Source of the DNA: Tengunoibacter tsumagoiensis
Lineage (GTDB): Bacteria > Chloroflexota > Ktedonobacteria > Ktedonobacterales > Ktedonobacteraceae
Assembly (NCBI RefSeq): GCF_003967535.1
Contig: NZ_BIFR01000001.1
Coordinates: 2,851,001 to 2,915,000, forward strand
Length of the DNA: 64,000 nt
Reading direction: 5' to 3'
This document shows positions 26,431 to 34,890 of the stretch, one piece after another. A model generated the notes under the pieces. That model searched no databases, was not told the DNA's origin, and saw only the letters and a program-made list of their open reading frames with translations. Within the stretch, counting starts at the first letter, position 1. Every line of letters starts with the position of its first letter. The position numbers were made by a program, and so were the translations under genes.

Positions 26431-27207
26431 ATGATGCGCGAACTTGATCTCTCCTGCGTCGTGCCAGCGGCCAGGCCAATTGTCGAGGCTGCTGCCAATG
26501 TGTATTTGCGCCATACTGAACAGTGGCTCATTGGTCTGCTCATTCATGGGTCAGCGTTTAAAGGTGGCTTTATTCCTGGATGTAGTGATATTGATCTCCA
26601 GATCTATCTCCAATCTGAAGCCTTTACGAGGTATGGCCAGCTGCCGCTGGAAATCTGTAGTGCTATTCAACGTGACTTGTCACACATTGATCCATCCCCG
26701 TTCCAGTATATTCAGGGATATGCCCTTTCGTCGCAACCACGTTCCCAATATGTTGGACCCATTCCAGGAGCCTACCATATGCTCACTGGCCACCTTCCTG
26801 TACCAGAAGCGAGCGAGGCAGATGTACAGCGGTCAGCTCGCAAAAAGCTGGCAAGCATCGATGAACATATTGCCCATTATTGCAGAGGTCTTCTCGAACA
26901 TGGCTCAGGTAAGCTCGAACGGCAGGTGCGCTTTCTTTGTACCGATCTCTGGCCAACGCTGTATCAACTCCTGGCCATTCAAGAGCAGGACGGCCTGCGT
27001 ATCTGGGGACTTCCCAAGCCTGCAGCTATTGCTCTTTTGAGACAGGAGAGCCAGCTCTCACAAACAGCTTCCACTTTTTATCAGGCATTGCATCGCTATT
27101 ATCCGCAGGCAACCTCCATTGAAGATGCCATCCATGTTATTGAAGCAGGGATCGCTTTTTTTGAGCAGGCACGCCTCTGGTGGCTGGAGTACAACTTATG
27201 TGTTTGA
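26431..27207 (+). CDS. AadA-like nucleotidyltransferase
   Basis: A ~258-residue protein with the nucleotidyltransferase signature GSAFKGGFIPGCSDIDL near residue 42 and a helical C-terminal domain of the size seen in streptomycin/spectinomycin adenylyltransferases. It could modify an aminoglycoside or another substrate by adenylylation; the acceptor is not predictable. A double ATG (26431, 26434) follows AAAGGAAAC. It is convergent with the hydrolase at 27262. Confidence 0.75.
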   Translation: MMRELDLSCVVPAARPIVEAAANVYLRHTEQWLIGLLIHGSAFKGGFIPGCSDIDLQIYLQSEAFTRYGQLPLEICSAIQRDLSHIDPSPFQYIQGYALSSQPRSQYVGPIPGAYHMLTGHLPVPEASEADVQRSARKKLASIDEHIAHYCRGLLEHGSGKLERQVRFLCTDLWPTLYQLLAIQEQDGLRIWGLPKPAAIALLRQESQLSQTASTFYQALHRYYPQATSIEDAIHVIEAGIAFFEQARLWWLEYNLCV

Positions 27208-27261
27208 GGACATTGTTATGTTCTTATGATTTTAATAGTGCTTGAACATCACTGTAGTGCA

Positions 27262-28146
27262 CTATGTTCCTATTTTACGTTGCATAAAATCGGCAATGAG
27301 TGCTATGACTTCGTCTTCTTTGCCACTGAACACGTGATTGCTGTTCTCAATTTGGTACACTTCTGCCAGGTTGTTCTCCTTTTTGAGGAGTGCAACAGCA
27401 TCTGTGATGGGTATCACTGTGTACTCACTCTCTTCTTGATCGCCGATCACACCCAATAGAGGAACACGAATCTGTTGAAAAAGGGTGAGATTTTTTCCGT
27501 GCCTCAGTGGCAAAGCGAGAGCATTCGCTGAGTCGTTAGTAAAGCAATGAAGGTAGGTCTGGGCGCTGATTGGGAGCTCTCCACACAGTCCGTAGGGGTC
27601 ACTGAGAAGCTGTTCATTTTTCCCCTGGCTTACGAGATTGTGCGCTTCTTGCAGATAGGTTTTCCCAATAGACTGCTCATACTTCATTTGCGCTCCCACG
27701 TTATCAGAGAAGCCAAGCAGAATCACCCCTTTCACATGATCTTTGTACTGGCCTTTATTCATGTAGTAGACAATTTTTTCCGTACCATAGCTGTGACCCT
27801 CAAGAACAATGTTTTTGTATCCTCTCTTAAAGGCAAACTCGATCCATGCATCAATATCTAACACGCAATCAGCGAACTTTTCGAGCGCCACACCATGACC
27901 AATGGTGCCTTTTTCGAGTTCGTAAACACCAGCTCCCCGATTGTTCGTGGAAAGAAAGGCGATGCCTGCATTGACAAGGCGATGTGTTAATCCTGGGAAA
28001 TAGCTATTGCCGTAGAAATTGCCTCCAGCTCCATGAATGTGAATATCAATCGTGTCAGTAGGCTTTGTTGGTTCAGTAAGGAGGCCATGCAGGCGTAAAC
28101 CATCACGTGTTTGGACACTGACAATAGGGTAAGGGATATTTGTCAT
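27262..28146 (-). CDS. Alpha/beta hydrolase (DUF1749-like)
   Basis: A 294-residue hydrolase. IHIHGAGGNFYGN supplies the oxyanion region, LEGHSYGTEKIVYYM the nucleophile elbow (Ser ~115), and NSNHVFSGKEDEV the catalytic histidine near the C-terminus; an Asp in GDQEESEY is the likely acid. The family resembles fungal/bacterial DUF1749 proteins and esterases; substrate unknown. Intact. Its N-terminus overlaps a weak 49-codon frame at 28103-28252. Confidence 0.82.
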   Translation of the reverse strand: MTNIPYPIVSVQTRDGLRLHGLLTEPTKPTDTIDIHIHGAGGNFYGNSYFPGLTHRLVNAGIAFLSTNNRGAGVYELEKGTIGHGVALEKFADCVLDIDAWIEFAFKRGYKNIVLEGHSYGTEKIVYYMNKGQYKDHVKGVILLGFSDNVGAQMKYEQSIGKTYLQEAHNLVSQGKNEQLLSDPYGLCGELPISAQTYLHCFTNDSANALALPLRHGKNLTLFQQIRVPLLGVIGDQEESEYTVIPITDAVALLKKENNLAEVYQIENSNHVFSGKEDEVIALIADFMQRKIGT

Positions 28147-28677
28147 TTTGCTTTTTCCCTCGCATCTCTCTCAAATGAGCACCTTCATTAAACCAATACA
28201 CTGCCTGCTCTGCAATCAGTGGAGCAACATCTTCAAAGTGATGAGTGTTCATTTTTTGTTCCTATTTATGTAGAAATTCTTGTGGAGTCATTTCTTCTCA
28301 CTATGCTTTTTTTAAAGATACGCTCAAAGAAAGCATACACTCATCCATTCTTGTTTGACAAGTCTAGCTCATAAGTTTTCTCTATATAAGATGAATCCGC
28401 CCCGGATTTGATAGAGTCCCAGAAGCTGACATATACCTGGAAATTACTGCTTCAGAAACAGATACGAAATGGGTGACGGATATTACCTCTATCCTAACAA
28501 GAGAAGGGTGGTGGGGTAGTCAATGGCGAGCAATTGTGGTGAGAAACTGATAGAACGCGTCCTTCATCAAGCACTTGTTCGCCGTCATCCAAAGCAGGAC
28601 GTGATCCCACGATCACTCATGCGAAAGACGCGTCTTTTGCATGAGTAATCCTGGCAAGTGTCATATCGTTGCTTCTC
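28147..28677. other. Gene-poor stretch with possible shards
   Basis: Two weak frames only. Minus 28103-28252 (49 codons, MNTHHFEDVAPLIAEQAVYW) follows AGGAACAAAAA and may be an acetyltransferase-like start. Plus 28395-28550 is an open frame without a start (VPEADIYLEITASETDTKW) ending IVVRN. Neither can be assigned. Two hairpins close the region (28601-28616 and 28615-28646). Confidence 0.35.
28601..28646 (-). terminator. Twin inverted repeats after the quinone reductase gene
   Basis: GTGATC/GATCAC (28601-28616, loop CCAC), directly followed by a 32-bp near-perfect palindrome (28615-28646, arms ACTCATGC..AAAGACG, one mismatch). It lies 32 bp past the stop of the gene at 28678. There is no T-run, so termination is only one possibility. 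Confidence 0.45.
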
Positions 28678-29616
28678 TTACTCTACAATGAGGGCCAGCT
28701 TGCCTCCAGGATGCTGACTGGCGAGGAGTTCGAGCGCGTTTTTGGCCTGGGTGAAGGGAAATGTTTGTGCGATAGGAACGACGAGTTTTCCTTGACCTGC
28801 AAGTTCAATCAGGTGAGAGCGGATCTTGTCGCGGAACTGTATACCTTCAGGCTTCATGCCACCAAGGATCTGGTAGCCATCCTTCTGGGCACGTCCAAAG
28901 GCAGCGATACTCACGATGCGTGCGCGATCCTCGACGAGCGCCAGTGATGTGTCGATGGCCTCATCGGTCCCAACGGCATCTAGCGCTGCAACCACGCCGT
29001 CTGGAGCTGCCTGACGGATACGATCGAGCAGGCCAGGACCATATGCTACTGGTATGCCGCCAAAGCGGGCGATGGTCTCAAAATTTTTCTCGCTTGCCGT
29101 CCCGACGACACGTACGCCGTTGATGTGGGCCTGTTGTAGGACGCTGACCCCCACCGCTCCAGAGGCTCCATGCAGGACGATGGTGTCACCCTTGGTTACA
29201 CCTGCTACCGCGAGCATATGAGCAGCCGTCGCACCAGCGAGCAGCAGGTTGGCCGCCTGGGCGAAATCCACGTTTTTCGGTTTGGCGAACACATCCCTGG
29301 CTGGTACCGTAATGGCAGAGGCATAACCCCCTTGTATGCGGAAGGCCAGTACCTCATCTCCGATTGCACCGCCGCCCGAAGCGATCTCGGTGTCAGGCCC
29401 GAGTGCGCTGATGACGCCAGCCACCTCGAAGCCGACTGATAAAGGGAGGATGCTGCGATCGGTACCAGATGCGAAGCGCTTATAGTCGACAGGGTTCATC
29501 CCTGCGGCCCGCACCGCAATAGTGACCTCACCCTGTTTGGGTGCCGGTACCTCTACTTCAACCAGGCGCAGGACATCTGGTCCGCCGAAATCGGGTGCAA
29601 TCCATTTTTGTGCCAT
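28678..29616 (-). CDS. NADP-dependent quinone oxidoreductase (zinc-type ADH superfamily)
   Basis: A 312-residue medium-chain reductase. The GroES-like half has VRAAGMNPVDYKRF and VGFEVAGVISALG. The Rossmann half has IVLHGASGAVGVSVLQQA, the AxxGxxG nucleotide-binding loop, and ends PGGKLALIVE. No structural or catalytic zinc cysteines are seen, as usual for quinone reductase (QOR-like) members. It likely reduces quinones or enones with NADPH. Intact and single. Confidence 0.88.
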   Translation of the reverse strand: MAQKWIAPDFGGPDVLRLVEVEVPAPKQGEVTIAVRAAGMNPVDYKRFASGTDRSILPLSVGFEVAGVISALGPDTEIASGGGAIGDEVLAFRIQGGYASAITVPARDVFAKPKNVDFAQAANLLLAGATAAHMLAVAGVTKGDTIVLHGASGAVGVSVLQQAHINGVRVVGTASEKNFETIARFGGIPVAYGPGLLDRIRQAAPDGVVAALDAVGTDEAIDTSLALVEDRARIVSIAAFGRAQKDGYQILGGMKPEGIQFRDKIRSHLIELAGQGKLVVPIAQTFPFTQAKNALELLASQHPGGKLALIVE

Positions 29617-29852
29617 CGTCTTTGTCTCCTATTCTCTCTTCAGCCTTTACTGTGCAGGATTATCTGCAATGGTCTACTATCAGGAACAGAAGTCCACAGC
29701 ATACTATTCCAGGTTTTTCATTATCCTTCACTCCCCTCCCTTTATTCACAAACGAACTGGTTGGATTTTAGATGAAGGGAATTATTCCATCTCTGAATAT
29801 TTTTTATTAATCTCTTGTTGCTGCATCGAGATAGAAATGACTGACTAACTCG

Positions 29853-30309
29853 TCGAAAGATGATAAGCATGCCCTTTGTCGTATTTTTGTTGAAAGGGCA
29901 ACATCACTGAAGAGGTTTCTTTTTTTCTCCGACGGCACATCTGATCTGCAAAACTTGCTCCTTTTTCTGCAAGGAGCCGCACCTTTAGCGGTTTTCCTGG
30001 GCCAACTGGTAGGTTGCGATTACGACGCCCGCGCTCGTCGTTCTGGTGCCGACAAGCTGGAATGTGGTTGTTGCCTCGCCTTCCGGGAAGAGGTGGCGTC
30101 CCGATCCCAGCACCAGCGGGTGGATGAGCAGCACGTACGTATCGACAAGGTTTGCCTGCATGAGTGACTGGACCAACGCTCCACTGCCCATGATGACCAG
30201 ATCCGTGCCTGCCTCTTGCTTGAGCCTGGCCACCGTCTCTGCGGCGTCGCCCTTTAGCAATGTAGAGTTCATCCATGGGAGCGGCGAGACGAGTGTGGTT
30301 GATGCGACG
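29853..30309. repeat. 456-bp duplicated segment, copy B
   Basis: Direct copy of 11317-11772 with scattered substitutions and one extra T in the T-run. Its left edge falls in the loop of what is a terminator hairpin in copy A; the left stem arm is missing here. The right edge falls at the codon for the Val of VASTT. Confidence 0.9.
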
Positions 30310-30515
30310 AGCCAGCACTGTCCACTTGGTCCAGCCAGCAAGACAAACCTGTTCCCATAGAGATCGAGGATGGAAATCTGTTTTCCATTGTGGTTTAACC
30401 AGACATGTGGCGCACGCGTTCCAGTGCGTCCAGATGGCTCGTTTTCAAAAAGGATATCATCATTTAACACTGATAGCTTCCCAGTCATAAACGGCCAGAT
30501 CACCAGGGTGATCAT
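29985..30515 (-). pseudogene. Chimera: FAD-monooxygenase C-terminal piece joined to DHFR-like C-terminal half
   Basis: An open 176-codon frame. Residues ~20-70 read SGRTGTRAPHVWL, ISILDLYGNRFVLLAGPSGQ, which is the C-terminal domain of class A FAD aromatic hydroxylases. From residue ~71 it is the second half of the DHFR-like protein (VASTTLVSPLPWMNS to the end), nearly identical to the gene at 11448. The junction at 30309/30310 keeps the frame. Neither catalytic domain is complete. It may be expressed as an odd fusion but is most likely dead. Confidence 0.8.
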
Positions 30516-30551
30516 GGCCTTGCAAGTGGGCAGGGTGAGAGAAGAGATTAA

Positions 30552-31793
30552 CTAGACTGTTGTCCAACCTGCAATTGATATGTCTCCTGCGCTGCTCGCT
30601 ACACTGGCGATTTCAATAGATGCGTCAAGGGTTGAGTGATCGGAACTAAGCAGTTGTACAAAGATTTTTGTTGTCACTCCATCGGCATCAAGTACTGTTC
30701 CGGCAAAATGCGTGCCATCGCGAGAGACAATTGACCACTGCGCAATCCCGTCAAAATCCGGTTGTTGTGCCGCACCAGTGTCAAGCAACAATGTTGGATT
30801 GCGCCCATCAGTATCAATCTTCCAGAAGCCAGCATTTGTCTCATTGTGGCGTCCGAAAAGAGCCTTTCCGTACAATAAGAGTGTTTTATCTGCTATAGCA
30901 TGAATTTTTCCGATTGACCCGTCTGCAACAGTATAAATGGTATGAAAACTTCCGCCGTTGACCGGTTTTACGCTGATGGTACTGGGTCCTGTGATCTCGT
31001 TGGCATCATTTAATGTACAGGTTACGCGGAACAACTGCTTTTTATCAAGGCTAAATGCGTATTGAATGCACGCTGTGTCTGGCTTGTCCATATCCGTCGT
31101 TTTGTTGGCCTGAGTGATATCAACCAGCATGAGCGTTGGCGGCTTCACTGATTGATGTGGAATGGATGCCGCATAGACATGAGTGTTGTCCGCCCAATCG
31201 ACGATATGCAGGTATCCAAAGGTGGTAACGATTGGGCCGCCGGTTGCAATATTAAGGCTATAGATGCCTGCCCCTGCCCCCTCTCCGGTGAAGGCGATCA
31301 TCTTTTGATCGGGCGAGAACTGCAGCTGCCCAGGGATAAACTGTATGCAGGAGAGGGTCTGCCGATAGAGTCCATCTATACGCACCAGTTGTATCTGTGA
31401 TCCCGATTGGCCATCCATCTGGATCGAGAAGAGCACCCATGCTCCATCGGGTGAGACAATTGCATCATAGATGCTACCATTGGGAACCGAGAGGATGTCG
31501 GTCTTGCTTTTCGTCGCTGGCTCATAGCGCCGCAAGGTACTGGCAGTAAACCCATGGTTATAGACATAAACGAGATTTTGTTTTTTTCCAGCCGCGAGCT
31601 CCGGCATAATTGCTGCTCGCGCAACATGTTCCGCCGGACAGTTTGTCTGTGGAGTGGCGACGCTGGTTGGCAAACCAGAGATGCCTGACCCACCTTCGCT
31701 TGGTTGTTGAGCACAAGCTGTGAAGAAGAAAAACAGACAGGTAATCATACTAAAAGCCATAATATTGAGATTTCGGTTCGGCGGAAATTTCAT
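30552..31793 (-). CDS. TolB-like beta-propeller lipoprotein
   Basis: A 413-residue exported protein. The signal peptide ends in lipobox FTAC near residue 27, followed by a short Gly/Ser linker. The body has repeated WD40-like/PD40 blades: SPDGAWVLFSIQMDGQSGS, FSPDQKMIAFTGEGAG, YAFSLDKKQLFRVTCT, VSRDGTHFAGTVLDADG. Such propellers bind partners or ligands outside the membrane. The start follows AAGGGTGG. Role unknown; no partner gene is next to it. Confidence 0.82.
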   Translation of the reverse strand: MKFPPNRNLNIMAFSMITCLFFFFTACAQQPSEGGSGISGLPTSVATPQTNCPAEHVARAAIMPELAAGKKQNLVYVYNHGFTASTLRRYEPATKSKTDILSVPNGSIYDAIVSPDGAWVLFSIQMDGQSGSQIQLVRIDGLYRQTLSCIQFIPGQLQFSPDQKMIAFTGEGAGAGIYSLNIATGGPIVTTFGYLHIVDWADNTHVYAASIPHQSVKPPTLMLVDITQANKTTDMDKPDTACIQYAFSLDKKQLFRVTCTLNDANEITGPSTISVKPVNGGSFHTIYTVADGSIGKIHAIADKTLLLYGKALFGRHNETNAGFWKIDTDGRNPTLLLDTGAAQQPDFDGIAQWSIVSRDGTHFAGTVLDADGVTTKIFVQLLSSDHSTLDASIEIASVASSAGDISIAGWTTV

Positions 31794-32177
31794 AGGAATA
31801 TACCACCCTTTTTAAGAGAATTTGCTATAAACAATCACTTGCTGTAAGTATAGAAGAGATAATGATGATGTGGTAGGGCATGGATCACTGTAGAAATATG
31901 GGTTATGTCACAGTGGCAAAGGAGGGGTGAACGTCTTTGTACCCAGGAAATGCAAGAAGATGCAGGCAGTCCCCTTGCGGCAGCGATGCCAATAATTGGA
32001 GGGGCATGAGGGTGTCTTTGGGGCGAAATGAGGATTTCTGCACATTGGTGAGTTGCAATTTATCTGTGAATGTTTCAGCAGGGCGGCTGATTGCGTTCCT
32101 GCGACACCACAACTATGCCAGTTTGCCAGCCAGTTTCACAGCGACAGCATCTACACAGTTGGTCTACAGCACAAGAG
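31794..32177. other. Gene-less stretch ahead of an orphan plus-strand terminator
   Basis: No convincing gene on either strand. It precedes the plus-strand terminator at 32178, so a plus-strand non-coding or decayed transcript is possible. I see no conserved RNA family. Confidence 0.4.
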
Positions 32178-32211
32178 AGGTGCTCTTTCCAATAGAAAAA
32201 GCACCTTTTTT
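32178..32211 (+). terminator. Orphan plus-strand intrinsic terminator
   Basis: AGGTGCT (32178-32184) pairs with AGCACCT (32200-32206) and is followed by TTTTTT on the plus strand only. No plus-strand gene is recognisable upstream. Confidence 0.7.
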
Positions 32212-32251
32212 ATCACATCTGCAGTTTCTTATTTGTCAATGCAGGCTCTGG

Positions 32252-32875
32252 TCAGGAGTGGGCCAGCAAGCATGCCTGGATATCAGCTATGGTTTGCTCG
32301 GTCTCGCGGCAGAGGATGGCGTGGATGCCCAGGGCATGGGCCGCGTCGATGTTCTTCTGGCTATCGTCCACAAACAACATGTGTGTAGGTTGGACGTTGA
32401 GGCGCTTGCAGGCCAATTCAAAGATGCGAGGATCGGGCTTGGCGATGCCTTCCTCATGGGTATAAATGATCAGGTCGCACATTTCGTCAAAATGGTAGCG
32501 TTGCTGTTCTTCGCGCCTGGCTCCGACAAAACTATTGCTGAGGATAGCCGTCTTGTAGCGAGGGCGCAAACTGCGAAAAAGATCAGCCATGGGCTCATTT
32601 AAACGTCCACAGTACCAGTCCCACATCTCGTGCATATACTCTGAGACCTGTTCCTGTGTCATGCCCAGGCGTTTCTCCATCTCCTGGTGCACATCCTCTT
32701 CGGTGCATTCTCCAAGGGAGCCAGCGTGCCATATCGGTTCCATGCGTGTATCTAACTCTCCAGCCTGTAGACCCAGGCGCTGCTCCCACCGTTTATTGAG
32801 ATCTATTTCCATAGTTTCAATGACGTCTATTTCCAACACGCCCCCAATATCAAAAACCACAGCTTGAATTGACAT
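32252..32875 (-). CDS. HAD-superfamily hydrolase (subfamily IA)
   Basis: A 207-residue phosphatase-like protein. Motif I is VVFDIGGVLE, motif II TAILSNSF, motif III KPDPRIFELA with the preceding glycine, motif IV MLFVDDSQKN. The second Asp of the usual DxD in motif I is Gly, as in epoxide-hydrolase-type N-terminal HADs and several DIGGVL phosphatases, so phosphatase activity is not certain. The start follows AAGGAGATG. Intact. Confidence 0.85.
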   Translation of the reverse strand: MSIQAVVFDIGGVLEIDVIETMEIDLNKRWEQRLGLQAGELDTRMEPIWHAGSLGECTEEDVHQEMEKRLGMTQEQVSEYMHEMWDWYCGRLNEPMADLFRSLRPRYKTAILSNSFVGARREEQQRYHFDEMCDLIIYTHEEGIAKPDPRIFELACKRLNVQPTHMLFVDDSQKNIDAAHALGIHAILCRETEQTIADIQACLLAHS

Positions 32876-32978
32876 TGTCTATCTCATCTCCTTATCTTAT
32901 GAAAGCATAATTATATCCGTATTTGATATATCTGTTGTGGATATAGTAATATCTCTTTTACTATTTTTTCAAGGATGA

Positions 32979-33701
32979 GGCGTGAGACCGATTTCGCTCT
33001 CGTGCTTTTGTCATCCAAACAGATACCGATGAGTATGATGCACTTGCAGTGATCATTGCCACAGGAGCCAGGAGCCAGGAGCCAGTGCCCGCCCCAACGA
33101 GCAGCGCCTCCTTGGGCGCGGTGTATCGGTCTGCGCTACCTGTGACGGCTTCTTCTTTCGCGAGAAAAACGTTGTGGTGGTAGGTGGAGGAGATACCGCC
33201 ATGGAAGAGGCACTGTTTTTGACGCGTTATGCCAGGCAGGTAACTATCGTTCACCGCCGCTCAACGTTTCGTGCTAGCCCGATCCTGGTGGAAAAAGTGC
33301 AGCAACATCCCAGTATTCGTTTCGTCTTGGAAAACGACGTGGTGGATGTTCTTGGGGACGATGCTGTAGAGGGCATTTGCATACGCAACACGCGAACGGG
33401 TGCCCTCTCTCAGTTACCCGTTCAGGGTGTGTTTCTCGCTATTGGACATCATCCAAATACGGACCTGTTTCGGGGTGAAGTGCAACTCGACGACGAAGGC
33501 TATATTCTGCCCGTGGAGCGGACGATGACCTCAATTGCGGGCGTCTTTGCCGCTGGAGATGTCGCTGATCCGTACTACCGCCAGGCGATTACTGCAGCGG
33601 CAGATGGTGCTCGCGCCGCGATGGATGCGAGACGATGGTTAGAGCAACACCAGATTGAGAAGCGTGAGCCGGAACAAGAGACCGCAGGGAGTGTCCGCTA
33701 G
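32979..33701 (+). pseudogene. Thioredoxin-reductase-like flavoprotein, 5'-truncated and frameshifted
   Basis: The first frame carries TDEYDALAVIIATGA. After a (CAGGAGC)x3 repeat the frame shifts to NEQRLLGRGVSVCATCDGFF (redox CxxC), VVVVGGGDTAMEEALFLTRY and GVFAAGDVADPYYRQAITAA to the stop. The N-terminal FAD-binding part is missing. Removing two repeat copies restores ATGASARPNEQR, but about four codons of the family are still lacking. It may once have acted as the thioredoxin reductase (ArsT-like) of the following operon; that is inference. Confidence 0.8.
33062..33085 (+). repeat. 7-bp tandem repeat (CAGGAGC)x3.4
   Basis: Three full units at 33062-33068, 33069-33075 and 33076-33082 plus CAG. 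It lies exactly at the frameshift in the thioredoxin-reductase-like gene. Confidence 0.9.
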
Positions 33702-33749
33702 GGTATCTGAGAGCCATAGAACGAGCCCTCGCAGAAGTCATCATTCATT

Positions 33750-33766
33750 CGTTGTATTACACAACG
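33750..33766. promoter_or_regulatory. MarR operator site 1 (candidate)
   Basis: Inverted repeat CGTTGT-ATTAC-ACAACG preceded by ATT, just upstream of the -35 element of the MarR promoter. A second copy of the same layout lies downstream of the -10. Confidence 0.75.
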
Positions 33767-33772
33767 TTGCTA

Positions 33773-33801
33773 TTGACAACGGAATGGCGAGGATGTATAC
33801 T
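33773..33801 (+). promoter_or_regulatory. Consensus sigma-70-type promoter of the MarR operon
   Basis: TTGACA (33773-33778), 17-bp spacer, TATACT (33796-33801). It is bracketed by two matching inverted repeats. Confidence 0.85.
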
Positions 33802-33813
33802 GCTCGTATCATT

Positions 33814-33830
33814 CGTTGCGGTCAGCAACG
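33814..33830. promoter_or_regulatory. MarR operator site 2 (candidate)
   Basis: Inverted repeat CGTTGC-GGTCA-GCAACG preceded by ATT, between the -10 and the ribosome binding site. It has the same half-site and spacing as site 1. Confidence 0.75.
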
Positions 33831-33850
33831 AAAAAGATAGGAGGAATACG

Positions 33851-34339
33851 ATGGGATCTCATGTCTCGACAGGTGCTTTGTTGCGCGAGGTGGCGCGTCT
33901 GCATGTGCAGTTGCAGCGTCATTGTGTGGCTTATTGTAGAGGAACGACCTCTACGCAGTGTACCGTGCTTACGGAACTCGGGCGCAGCGGGCCAGTGACA
34001 CTGGCAGAGCTCAGTCGCCGGGTTGGCCTGGATAAAGGCTGGACCAGTCGCGCCGTTGAGCAACTGGTTCAGGAAGGACTGGTGGAGAAAGTTCCCAGTA
34101 CACGGGATCGACGAACGGTTCAATTGTCCTTATCTCCCGCCGGACAGGAGCGTCTGGCTGAATTGAGCGGCACGCTGAACGATCTGGCAGAACAAACATT
34201 TGAGCATATTCCCGCAGCGCAACATGAGATGGTCCGTTCCTCCCTCGAATTGCTCCAGCAGGCCTTGCAGACACTGACCACTGAAGTGGAGACAACGGAG
34301 AATGCGGATCAGGGAGGGGCAGCATGCGGGTGCGAGTAG
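33851..34339 (+). CDS. MarR-family transcriptional regulator
   Basis: A 162-residue winged-HTH regulator. VTLAELSRRVGLDKGWTSRA is the HTH and KVPSTRDRRTVQLSLSPAG the wing (DxRxxxLxLT-type). The C-terminus ends GGAACGCE with a CxC that could sense thiol-reactive agents or metalloids. ATG 33851 follows GGAGGAA; upstream frame belongs to the promoter region. It overlaps the next gene by 16 bp. The twin inverted repeats around its promoter suggest autoregulation of the whole operon. Confidence 0.9.
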   Translation: MGSHVSTGALLREVARLHVQLQRHCVAYCRGTTSTQCTVLTELGRSGPVTLAELSRRVGLDKGWTSRAVEQLVQEGLVEKVPSTRDRRTVQLSLSPAGQERLAELSGTLNDLAEQTFEHIPAAQHEMVRSSLELLQQALQTLTTEVETTENADQGGAACGCE

Positions 34340-34851
34340 CTACGGTTGCTGATGCCGCAGGCATTGCAATCATTTACAATCAGGGGATCGAGGACCGGGT
34401 AGGAACATTTGAGACACAGTTGCGCACCGAGGCCATGGTGGCATCCTGGTTTGATGACATACATCCTATTGTGGTGGTAGAGCAGGAGCAGGAGGTTATC
34501 GCCTATGCCTCCACCTCCTCGTATCGTGCGCGTCCCTGCTATGCCGGGATCGCGGAGTTCTCAGTGTATGTTCGCCGGGATTGGCGTGGTAAAGGTGCAG
34601 GACGCCTGGCGATGACACAGCTCCTTCAGGAGAGCGCCGCTGCGGGATTCTGGAAACTGCTCTCGCGCGTGTTTGTGGAGAACGAGGCCAGTCGCGGCCT
34701 GTTGCGTTCATTGGGATTTCGCGAAGTGGGCATCTATGAAAAACATGGACAACTTGATGGGATCTGGCGCGATGTGGTGATCGTCGAATATCTTCTTCCC
34801 AGCAATCTTGCCACTGCATCCTTTGACCAGTCATCTCGTCATACTCTATAG
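34324..34851 (+). CDS. GNAT acetyltransferase, ArsN/PAT-like
   Basis: A 175-residue GNAT of the phosphinothricin acetyltransferase/ArsN group: IYNQGIEDRVGTFET near the start, FSVYVRRDWRGKGAGRLAMT as acetyl-CoA site and FVENEASRGLLRSLGFREVG, then YEKHGQLDGIWRDVVIVE. These enzymes acetylate phosphinothricin or its arsenic analogue arsinothricin. It starts inside the MarR gene (16-bp overlap), so translation is probably coupled. The ArsN label rests on recognised family pattern and context; ordinary PAT activity is the alternative. Confidence 0.82.
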   Translation: MRVRVATVADAAGIAIIYNQGIEDRVGTFETQLRTEAMVASWFDDIHPIVVVEQEQEVIAYASTSSYRARPCYAGIAEFSVYVRRDWRGKGAGRLAMTQLLQESAAAGFWKLLSRVFVENEASRGLLRSLGFREVGIYEKHGQLDGIWRDVVIVEYLLPSNLATASFDQSSRHTL

Positions 34852-34890
34852 CAAACAAAACGTATAGACTTCTTTAGAAGGAGACATACT

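Noticed and set aside
31937-32602. 221-codon plus-strand frame
   Set aside because: Half of it is antisense to the HAD gene; the upstream half has no family-like pattern. The orphan terminator at 32178 lies inside it and would end its transcript early.
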